Part shown: positions 14,940 to 21,590 of the stretch, piece by piece
Layout of the letters: every line of letters starts with the position of its first letter
Numbering within the stretch: position 1 is the stretch's first letter
Source: Fimbriimonadaceae bacterium
Lineage (GTDB): Bacteria > Armatimonadota > Fimbriimonadia > Fimbriimonadales > Fimbriimonadaceae
Direction: 5' to 3'
NCBI GenBank assembly: GCA_019694835.1
Contig: JAIBBE010000064.1
Location: 1-25,761, forward strand
DNA: 25,761 bases
Notes under the pieces: model-generated
The model's database searches: none
Told to the model about the DNA's origin: nothing
The model's input: only the letters and a program-made list of their open reading frames with translations
Position numbers and translations under genes: made by a program

Positions 14940-17900
14940 ATGTCCTTCGTTCACGTCCACAACCACACCGAGTACAGCCTCCTCGACGGTGCCAATCGGA
15001 TTCCCGATATGGTCGCGCGTGCGAAGGAACTCGGCATGGACGCCCTCGCCATCAGCGACCACGGCGTGATGTTCGGCGTCATGGAGTTCTTCTTCGAATG
15101 CAAGAAGCAGGGCATCAAGCCAATCCTCGGGATGGAAGCCTACGTCGCCCCGAACGGACTGCGGCAAAAGACCGGACGTGAGGAGAACCAGAGCTACCAC
15201 CTGCTACTCTTGGCGCGGAACATCGAGGGATATCGCAACCTTTGCAAGCTGCATTCCGTGGCGGCGCTGGAAGGTTTCTACTACAAACCGCGCATCGACC
15301 ACGAACTCCTACGTGAGCATTCGAAGGGGCTAATCGGGACGAGCGCTTGTCTATCCAGCGAAATCTGCCGCGAGTTGCTTCGAGGAACCTACGACCGTGC
15401 CCAGTACCTCGCGGGGATGTATAAGGAGATCTTCGACGAGGGCTGCTTCTTCATCGAGCTCCAAGACCACCGCCTGCCCGACCAGGCGAAGATCAAAGAA
15501 CCCCTGCTCAAAATCGCCCGCGAGGTCAATCTGCCGCTCGTAGCAACGAACGACGCCCACTACCTCTGCAAGACCGACGCCGAACCCCATGACGTGCTCC
15601 TGTGCGTCGGCACCGGGCGGCTGAAGGCCGATGAAGATCGGCTGAAGTTCGACACCGACGAGTTCTATCTCAAAACGCCGGCCGAAATGGCGGCGCTGTT
15701 CAGCGATACGCCCGAGGCGCTGGCGAACACGCTGCGGATCGCCGAGATGTGCGATGTCCAACTCGGAAACCAGCGCGCGCTCATGCCGACGCCAGAGATG
15801 CCGGAGGGTCACACCGCCAAATCCTATTTGCGCGAACTAGCCGAAAAGGGCTTGGAACGACGACTTCCCAATGCCGATGATGCTGCGTGGGAGCGGCTCA
15901 ATTACGAACTCGGAGTCATCGAAAAGACGGGCTTTGACGACTATTTCCTGCTCGTTCGTGAGTTCGCCGACTTCACGCGTGCTCAGGACATCTACTTTGG
16001 CGTTCGTGGTTCAGCGGCAGGCTCGCTCGTTTCCTACACGCTCGGCATCACTGACGTCGACCCGCTCGAGTACGACCTGACCTTCGAGCGCTTCCTAAAT
16101 CCGGAACGCATCAGCATGCCGGATATCGACATGGACTTTGAAGACGCCCGTCGCGACGAGGTGATCCGATGGGTCACCGAGCGGTATGGTGCGGACCGCG
16201 TGGCGCAGATCGTGACCTTCGGAACTCTCGGTGCGAAAGCAGCGATCAAAGACGCGGGCCGAGTCCTCGGCTATTCGCCCCAGGAGACCGACCGCATCTG
16301 CAAAACGATCCCCAACGTGGTGGGGATGAGCCTGAAAAAGGCACACGAGGAGATCAACGAGTTCAAGCAGATGGTCGAGAACGAGCCGAGCGTGCGGGCG
16401 CTCGTCGAGGTGGCGGAGAGCGTCGAAGGCTTGAGTCGGCATTGCGGTGTGCACGCGGCTGGGATTGTCATTGCGAAGGATCCGCTGAGCGAGCATATCC
16501 CCCTCTATCGCGGCAACGACGGCCAGCCGATCACTGCCTTCGAGATGGGCATCCTGGAGAAGATCGGGCTGCTCAAGATGGACTTTCTCGGCCTGAGCAA
16601 CTTGACCGTTCTGGCCAAGACGATCGAGAATGTCAACAAATATGCAATGCCCTTCCCCCGTGGCGCGGCCGTCCCGCCCGCGCAGACTCAGAATTTTGGG
16701 GAAGTCGAGAGTAAGACGGTAGATCGAGATGAAGATTCTCCTCAGCGCGGGCGGGACGGCCGCGCCACGGGGGGAGAGGTCTATCTCTACTCCGATGAGC
16801 TGCCGATCGAGAAACGGGAGGGGCGCTACCTACCTCATTGGACTCAGGATCATGCCACTTACACGGTCACCTTCCGCTTAGACGGCTCATTGCCTCAACA
16901 TGTGCTGGAGCAGTATCGGTTCGAACGGCAAGCGATCATCGGAAATGCGACACTCGAGGGGCGAGAACTCACCGGCGACGAAGTGATGCGACTAGCAACG
17001 CTGCAAGAGACCCTCATCGAGTCTGAACTCGATCGCGGATACGGCGAGTGCTGGATGAACCGGCCCGAGATTGCGGACATGGTCGCCGAAGCTCTTGCCA
17101 AGTTCGATGGGGAGCGTTACGTGTTGCACGGCTGGTGCGTCATGCCCAATCATGTCCACGCCGTCGTCGAGGTCCTTCCGGGCGAGGAACTAGCGAAGAT
17201 CCTTCGTAGCTGGAAGTCATTCACCGCGAAAGCCGCGAACCAGCTTTTGGATCGAGATGGCTCGTTCTGGCAAGACGAGTACTACGACCACCTCATTCGC
17301 GACGAAGCCGAGTTTGCCCGCGCAGTGGATTACGTCGAGGGAAATGCGCGCTCAGCCGGATTGAAGGACTGGAAGTGGTGCGGCTCCCTCCGTGGCGCGG
17401 CCGTCCCGCCCGCGCAGAGTCAAACTTCCAAGGAAACCGTCAGCCAAACGGGAGGTGAAAGTCCAAGTTCTGCTCAGCGCGGGCGGGACGGCCGCGCCAC
17501 GGGGGCCGGATTCACCGTCAACGACATCCCCTTCGAAGACCCCGCGACGTTCGAGATGCTCAGCCGAGGCGAGACGGTGGGCGTGTTCCAGCTCGAATCG
17601 GGGGGAATGCGCAGGAATATCATCGAGCTCAAACCCACTTCGGTAAAAGAGCTCGCGGCGATGGTCGCGCTGTATCGGCCTGGGCCGATGGATCACATTC
17701 CGACGTACATCAACAACAAATTCGGACGAACCCAGCCCGCCTACCACGACGAGCGGATGAGGCCGATTTTGGAGGAGACGTACGGGGTCATCGTCTACCA
17801 AGACCAGGTCCTCAAACTCGTGCAAGCCCTCGCCGGATTCTCGCTCGGCAAAGCCGACATCCTCCGCCGCGCGATGGGCAAGAAGGACAAGGCGGCAATG

Positions 17901-19340
17901 GACTCGATGATGGTCGAATTCATGGAGGGAGCCCAAGAGCGGGGCGTCGCCAAGGAAGCTGCCGAAAAGGTCTGGGAGCTTCTGCTGCCCTTCGCGGGTT
18001 ACGCCTTCAACAAAGCCCACGCAGTTTGCTACGCCATCCTCGCCTACCAGACTGCCTATCTCAAGGCGAACTACCCGGTCGAGTACCTCGCCGCACTGCT
18101 GGCGGTCTACCGCTCAAAAGAAGATCGAGTTACGGCCTTCATCGAGGAGTGCCGGCGACAGGGGATCTCGGTCCTGCCCCCCGATGTCAACCTCTCCGGC
18201 GTCGATTTCACGATCGAAGAGCAGATGCCTGTTCACAAGAACGGGAAGAACGGGAAGAAGCCGCCCGCCCCGGTGAAGTCCATCCGCTTCGGTCTCGCCG
18301 CGATCAAGGGTGTGGGCGAGGGAATCGTCGAGAGCCTGATCCAGGAGCGAGCCGAAAAGCCGTTCAGCCACCTCTACGAATTCTGCGAGCGGATCAAGCC
18401 ATACGGAATGAACCGAGCGGCTCTCGACGCCCTCATCAAGTCCGGCGCGCTCGACTGCATCGATAAGAACAGAAAAAAGCTCCTCGAATTCGCTGAGCCG
18501 GCAATGACCTTTGCCGACAATGCCCTCCGCAACCGACAGGCGGGTCAGGATTCGCTCTTCGGCGGCTCCGACGACACGACCTCGACCACCCACTATCCCG
18601 CCCTGCCCGAGCAGCCAGCCCTGGCGCGCAGCGAAGCGCTCGCCTTCGAAAAAGAAGTGCTCGGCATCTACGTCTCGGATCACCCCCTGCGCGGCTACGA
18701 GCAGGCTATCCGCCGCGCCGCAACGCACCGATGCGACTCGATCAGCGAACTCGAGGAAGGCACGAACATCAAGCTCGCCGGCCTGATCGCCAACACCCGC
18801 GCCATCACGACCAAGCGCGGCGATAAAATGGCCACCCTCGTTCTCGAAGACCTCAGCGGCCAAGCCGGTTGCACCCTTTTCGCCGCCACCTACGCCAAGC
18901 TGCGCGACCTTGTCGAGAAGGACAAAGTCGTCAGCCTCAGCGGCGTCGTCACCTATCGAGATCGCACGATCAATGGCGGCGAACGAACCGTCGAGGTTCG
19001 CGTTGAAGACATTCAGCTCATCGATCCCTCCCAAGAAATCGCGATGGATGATGACGATGAGACGCTCGGCACCCTCGTTATTCGGGTTCAGAAGGCGACT
19101 AAGGACCAGCTCGTCGGCCTTCGACAACTGATCGAGCAGACACCGGGTGAATACGGCGTCGTGATCCAACTCGGGGACGGCGAAGGCATCCTCCCAATCC
19201 AGCTCTTGCGTCGGGTCGATGCTGGGCCCGAGTTTCGGACGAAAGCTCTGCGGGCCGTTGCGCAATGCGAAATGGAGCTGATCAAGAAGGTCTCACTTGT
19301 CGGTTCACCCAACGGCCGCGCCGACCTCAGCGATGAATAG
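14940..19340 (+). CDS. dnaE: DNA polymerase III alpha subunit DnaE carrying an in-frame transposase insertion
   Basis: DnaE is the catalytic subunit of the replicative polymerase. The 1466-aa frame begins with a PHP domain (FVHVHNHTEYSLLDGA, AISDHGVMFG), then the palm with PDIDMDF (Asp residues 395, 397, 399) and LLKMDFLGL (Asp548). The thumb/fingers follow (GVFQLESGGMR, YRPGPMDHIP, GYAFNKAHAVCYA), then the helix-hairpin-helix and an OB fold (IKLAGLIANTRAITTKRGDK). Residues about 571-856 are foreign: two palindrome-encoded segments flanking a RAYT transposase domain. They fall between NVNKYAMP and GFTVNDIPFEDPATF, which are contiguous or nearly so in ordinary DnaE. Removing them leaves about 1180 aa, a normal DnaE length. 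No ribosome binding site or clear -10 precedes the ATG at 14940; ogg ends 87 nt upstream on the same strand. Confidence 0.94.
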   Translation: MSFVHVHNHTEYSLLDGANRIPDMVARAKELGMDALAISDHGVMFGVMEFFFECKKQGIKPILGMEAYVAPNGLRQKTGREENQSYHLLLLARNIEGYRNLCKLHSVAALEGFYYKPRIDHELLREHSKGLIGTSACLSSEICRELLRGTYDRAQYLAGMYKEIFDEGCFFIELQDHRLPDQAKIKEPLLKIAREVNLPLVATNDAHYLCKTDAEPHDVLLCVGTGRLKADEDRLKFDTDEFYLKTPAEMAALFSDTPEALANTLRIAEMCDVQLGNQRALMPTPEMPEGHTAKSYLRELAEKGLERRLPNADDAAWERLNYELGVIEKTGFDDYFLLVREFADFTRAQDIYFGVRGSAAGSLVSYTLGITDVDPLEYDLTFERFLNPERISMPDIDMDFEDARRDEVIRWVTERYGADRVAQIVTFGTLGAKAAIKDAGRVLGYSPQETDRICKTIPNVVGMSLKKAHEEINEFKQMVENEPSVRALVEVAESVEGLSRHCGVHAAGIVIAKDPLSEHIPLYRGNDGQPITAFEMGILEKIGLLKMDFLGLSNLTVLAKTIENVNKYAMPFPRGAAVPPAQTQNFGEVESKTVDRDEDSPQRGRDGRATGGEVYLYSDELPIEKREGRYLPHWTQDHATYTVTFRLDGSLPQHVLEQYRFERQAIIGNATLEGRELTGDEVMRLATLQETLIESELDRGYGECWMNRPEIADMVAEALAKFDGERYVLHGWCVMPNHVHAVVEVLPGEELAKILRSWKSFTAKAANQLLDRDGSFWQDEYYDHLIRDEAEFARAVDYVEGNARSAGLKDWKWCGSLRGAAVPPAQSQTSKETVSQTGGESPSSAQRGRDGRATGAGFTVNDIPFEDPATFEMLSRGETVGVFQLESGGMRRNIIELKPTSVKELAAMVALYRPGPMDHIPTYINNKFGRTQPAYHDERMRPILEETYGVIVYQDQVLKLVQALAGFSLGKADILRRAMGKKDKAAMDSMMVEFMEGAQERGVAKEAAEKVWELLLPFAGYAFNKAHAVCYAILAYQTAYLKANYPVEYLAALLAVYRSKEDRVTAFIEECRRQGISVLPPDVNLSGVDFTIEEQMPVHKNGKNGKKPPAPVKSIRFGLAAIKGVGEGIVESLIQERAEKPFSHLYEFCERIKPYGMNRAALDALIKSGALDCIDKNRKKLLEFAEPAMTFADNALRNRQAGQDSLFGGSDDTTSTTHYPALPEQPALARSEALAFEKEVLGIYVSDHPLRGYEQAIRRAATHRCDSISELEEGTNIKLAGLIANTRAITTKRGDKMATLVLEDLSGQAGCTLFAATYAKLRDLVEKDKVVSLSGVVTYRDRTINGGERTVEVRVEDIQLIDPSQEIAMDDDDETLGTLVIRVQKATKDQLVGLRQLIEQTPGEYGVVIQLGDGEGILPIQLLRRVDAGPEFRTKALRAVAQCEMELIKKVSLVGSPNGRADLSDE
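16661..16767. repeat. Upstream palindromic pair of the dnaE element
   Basis: A 23-bp core (TGGCGCGGCCGTCCCGCC and onward, 16661-16683) and its exact reverse complement (16745-16767) enclose a 61-nt spacer. Outer flanks CCTTCCCCCG and CGGGGGGAG extend the pairing. It is translated RGAAVPPAQTQNFGEVES, then on to QRGRDGRATG. Confidence 0.92.
17393..17499. repeat. Downstream palindromic pair of the dnaE element
   Basis: The same 23-bp core (17393-17415) and reverse complement (17477-17499), again with a 61-nt spacer. The peptide RGAAVPPAQSQTSKETVS, then QRGRDGRATG, is recognisably homologous to the upstream unit in the same frame and orientation, so the two units are diverged direct repeats. They are offset by 732 nt, a multiple of three. 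Confidence 0.92.
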
Positions 19341-19514
19341 TACGTTCGACGTCCCTGCGATGCCACTCGATTGAGGAAATGTACTTTCGCCGTCCCGGCG
19401 ATTCTCCTCGATGTGGGTCAGGCAACTGCTTGGTGGATCGAAATGTACTTTCGCCGTCCCGGCGATTCCCTACTAGACCATTCGGGGAATCGCCGGGACG
19501 GCGAAAGTACATTC
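19339..19514. repeat. REP-like array between dnaE and the VOC gene
   Basis: Two copies of GAAATGTACTTTCGCCGTCC-type sequence (19376-19404 and 19440-19470), an inverted copy (19484-19514) and a degenerate copy (AGTACGTTCGACGTCCC, 19339-19355). The second and third copies form a 31-bp near-perfect hairpin with a 13-nt loop. The array fills the whole gap between two convergent genes and may terminate both transcripts. Its centre GCCGTCCCG is shared with the ogg/dnaE repeat core. Confidence 0.88.
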
Positions 19515-20144
19515 TTACGGCCACTCGCCACGGCCGAGACGGCCCACCTGACCATTAACCTCGAACTCGACCAGCATAGGCAGGGCGCGAGCGGGGATGC
19601 CGTTCGGGTACCAGCCTCGACCTTCGCTCACGACGATAAAGAGACCGTCAGGATCTCCCATGGCGGCGAAGTCATCGCCGGGCTGGCCGTACGGCTCGAT
19701 TCCAAATCGGGCCAACGACTGGCGGGTATCGGTGACGTCAGCGACTACCAGACCGACCTCACTGAGCGAGACGAAACGGGGAGACTCTGGATGGCTTCGT
19801 TCCTCACGGGCGATGAACTCACCGATGTTGCCAGCAGGATCGAGAAAGTAGCAGGCGTCAGCCCGCCAAGACTCAAATCGAAATCGGGTCTGTCCCGAAG
19901 AGTCGCTGATCAAACCCAGTTCCATCTCAGCCCAGTCTGCGATTTCGTCGAATCGCGCTACTGGCACGTCGATCGCGAAATGGGTACCGCCCTGTGCGCC
20001 TGGCGAAGCTCGAAACTCGAGCAAACTGCGACCGATTTCCAGGCAAAGTCCACCACTTTCAGAGGGCAGCGCAGGAAGCCATCCATAAAACTCAGCCAAG
20101 GCCGGAATATCGTCGGCCAAAAGCGTCAAGTGGCGGATCGTCAT
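19515..20144 (-). CDS. VOC (glyoxalase-fold) family protein, two modules
   Basis: The 209-aa protein has two vicinal-oxygen-chelate modules. The first (residues 1-115) starts IRHLTLLADDIPALAEFYGW, with the metal-site candidates His5 and a Glu in YFLDPAGNIGEFIAREE near residue 110. The second (about 123-209) starts SLSEVGLVVADVTDTRQSL and has GDPDGLFIVVSE. Such proteins bind a metal and act on small molecules such as catechols, glutathione adducts or antibiotics; the substrate here cannot be told. The ATG overlaps the stop of the upstream cyclase-like gene (ATGA, 20141-20144), so they are coupled. The stop codon abuts the REP-like array. Confidence 0.82.
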   Translation of the reverse strand: MTIRHLTLLADDIPALAEFYGWLPALPSESGGLCLEIGRSLLEFRASPGAQGGTHFAIDVPVARFDEIADWAEMELGLISDSSGQTRFRFESWRADACYFLDPAGNIGEFIAREERSHPESPRFVSLSEVGLVVADVTDTRQSLARFGIEPYGQPGDDFAAMGDPDGLFIVVSEGRGWYPNGIPARALPMLVEFEVNGQVGRLGRGEWP

Positions 20145-21367
20145 GCCGTACCGGTGCCTGAAGCGACAGCAGGGATCGCGACTCGCGGCATCCAGACCCG
20201 GGCGTTGACGTCTTGCGCCGACACGATTTCTTCCCCGACCGTCTGCTTGCCTCCGGGAACGCCGAGAAGCGCGGCCTCGCTCACTGCAATGCCGCCAATC
20301 GGGCAGACCTTCTGCAGGTGCGCGGCGATGTCGATCACGTGGGCGAAGTTGAGACTCTGGATGTCCTGAGTCGGTGCGATCACATTGCCCGTGTGCATCC
20401 CTATCCGAAGCTTTATCGGCGTGCCGATCTTATTGCGATGGGTGTTGAGTTCGATGAGGCCGCTCTGGATGTTCCGTGCGGCTCGAAAGGCCTTGTCCGC
20501 GCTTTCGAAAGCACACGTCACGCCGTCGCCCGCCGTTGAGTGAACGCGGCCTCCATAGCGCTTGACGATCGTCTCGACGTAACGATGGTATTCGCTGAAG
20601 GTGTATTCGATCGCGAGCGGCTCAGCACCTTCCTTCATCTTTGTCGAGCCGACCACGTCGATGCAGAGAAAGGTTAGGCTCTGTTCGCCGGTACGAAGCT
20701 TGTCCTGGAGCTCGACAAGCTGGCGCAGCAGTTCTTGGCGCTCGTCCGCCGCGTCCTTCAGTCCGAGTTTGGTCAGGTTGCGGTTCAGGACTCTTTTCGA
20801 GATTCCTCCGCCCAAGGCACCGGCGGCGACCACAAAGAGAAGGAGGATTGGCGTGGGACCGTTGCCCACTTCGAGAGTGGGAATCAGCGAGAGGATGAAC
20901 AGAAACGCGGATTTGGCGATGAAGTACAGGCCGGCGTAGGTGGCTCCGGCGATTGACCCGACCTTGGTGTCCCGGGCTTGGGCGCTGTTCCAGACCGCCG
21001 CGCAAAGGGTGAGGATCATGAGCACGCCCATAAACGAACTTCGGTCGCCGAAAGTCGATCCGAGGGCCCCGAAGAACCCCGCCATACACCCCAGCCAACC
21101 GCCCATCACATAGCGCCGAACATCGGGGTCGAACGAGAGGTAGAAGCTGCGCCACTTCGAGACAGGCTTGACCTTGCTCTTCGCCTCGACCGAGTGGAGC
21201 GCGATGCGTACGTATTCGGCGGGAGCCCCTGTCGCCTCACTGACGGCCTGGATGGCATTGTCGTCGAGTTCTCCGCCATGCGACTCGCGCAGACGCGCAG
21301 CGAGAAGAAGCATCTCTTGGATGTCTTCTTCGCGAAATTCGCGCGGGGCCGAATCCTGATGCAGCAT
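20141..21367 (-). CDS. Membrane protein with class III adenylate/guanylate cyclase domain
   Basis: Counting from ATG 21367 (408 aa): residues 1-70 are soluble and helical, 85-190 hold about four membrane helices (VMGGWLGCMAGFFGALGS, VLMILTLCAAVW, YFIAKSAFLFILSLI, LLLFVVAAGALGG), and 200-228 form a coiled-coil-like linker. The cyclase domain is at 230-395. Metal-binding Asp237 (FLCIDVVGST) and Asp281 (STAGDGV) are present, as is RIGMHTGNV. The segment usually reading VNxAARL is VIDIAAHL, so the transition-state Asn and Arg appear replaced by Asp346 and His350. The domain may be inactive, altered or a nucleotide sensor. ATG 21385 is also possible; the frame extends to 21520 through low-complexity repeats and is not coding there. 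It is coupled to the VOC gene. Confidence 0.83.
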   Translation of the reverse strand: MLHQDSAPREFREEDIQEMLLLAARLRESHGGELDDNAIQAVSEATGAPAEYVRIALHSVEAKSKVKPVSKWRSFYLSFDPDVRRYVMGGWLGCMAGFFGALGSTFGDRSSFMGVLMILTLCAAVWNSAQARDTKVGSIAGATYAGLYFIAKSAFLFILSLIPTLEVGNGPTPILLLFVVAAGALGGGISKRVLNRNLTKLGLKDAADERQELLRQLVELQDKLRTGEQSLTFLCIDVVGSTKMKEGAEPLAIEYTFSEYHRYVETIVKRYGGRVHSTAGDGVTCAFESADKAFRAARNIQSGLIELNTHRNKIGTPIKLRIGMHTGNVIAPTQDIQSLNFAHVIDIAAHLQKVCPIGGIAVSEAALLGVPGGKQTVGEEIVSAQDVNARVWMPRVAIPAVASGTGTA

Positions 21368-21376
21368 TCCCGAATC

Positions 21377-21382
21377 ATTGTA
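21377..21382 (-). promoter_or_regulatory. -10 hexamer TACAAT for the cyclase-like gene
   Basis: On the minus strand TACAAT is followed by 9 nt and the ATG at 21367, leaving a leader of two or three nucleotides. It would lie inside the reading frame if ATG 21385 were the start, which is why 21367 is preferred. Confidence 0.35.
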
Positions 21383-21423
21383 CATGCGCTGGTTCAATTG
21401 GGTGGCAGGGGTCCCGTGAATAG

Positions 21424-21584
21424 AGAGTAGTGGCGAGTGGTGAGTGGCGAGTAAATAGTGGCGAGTGGTCAGGCACGTGAGGAAGAGCCCGAACAAAGAA
21501 TCTCCGCGCCAAGGAAACAATCTTCCCTCTCGCCACTACCCACTACCCACTACTCACTACCCACTACTCACTCGCCACTCCTCA
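21424..21584. repeat. Low-complexity inverted repeat of 6-8 nt units
   Basis: The left arm (21424-21468) is built from AGTGGCGAGTGG / GTGAGT-type units. The right arm (21529-21584) carries the complementary CCACTACCCACTACTCACTA type. About 60 nt without repeats separate them. The arms are imperfect complements, so the 160-nt segment can fold as a long slipped hairpin between the permease stop and the cyclase start. Otherwise this gap of about 220 nt holds only the cyclase promoter element. Confidence 0.65.
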
Positions 21585-21590
21585 CTTCCC

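Larger units (their letters stand above)
16651..17505 (+). mobile_element. RAYT (REP-associated tyrosine transposase) module nested in frame in dnaE
   Basis: The element is [palindromic pair]-[transposase domain]-[palindromic pair]. The domain spans about DnaE residues 612-816. It opens with the RAYT-type GRYLPHWTQDHATYTVTFRL and has the HUH motif WCVMPNHVHAVVE (His738, His740). The candidate nucleophile tyrosine lies in WQDEYYDHLIRDEAEF (Tyr782 or Tyr781), followed by YVEGNARSAGL. RAYTs are single-strand DNA endonucleases that act on REP sequences. All core motifs are intact, yet the domain has no own start codon in frame before GRYLPHW and no stop after it; it can be made only as part of DnaE unless an unusual internal start is used. 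It is not an intein: there are no splicing residues or homing nuclease motif. Confidence 0.9.

Noticed and set aside
13881..15200. 439-codon minus-strand open frame across ogg and dnaE
   Set aside because: It is antisense to conserved coding sequence on the plus strand and its translation shows no family features.
16651..17505. Intein in DnaE
   Set aside because: DnaE is a common intein host, but the insert has no Cys/Ser splice start, no terminal His-Asn, and carries HUH transposase motifs instead of a homing endonuclease.
18114..19265. 383-codon minus-strand open frame opposite the end of dnaE
   Set aside because: High GC favours long antisense frames here; the plus-strand product is conserved DnaE.
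19339..19514. CRISPR array
   Set aside because: There are only three good copies, one of them inverted, with unequal spacers; this is a REP-like palindromic array.
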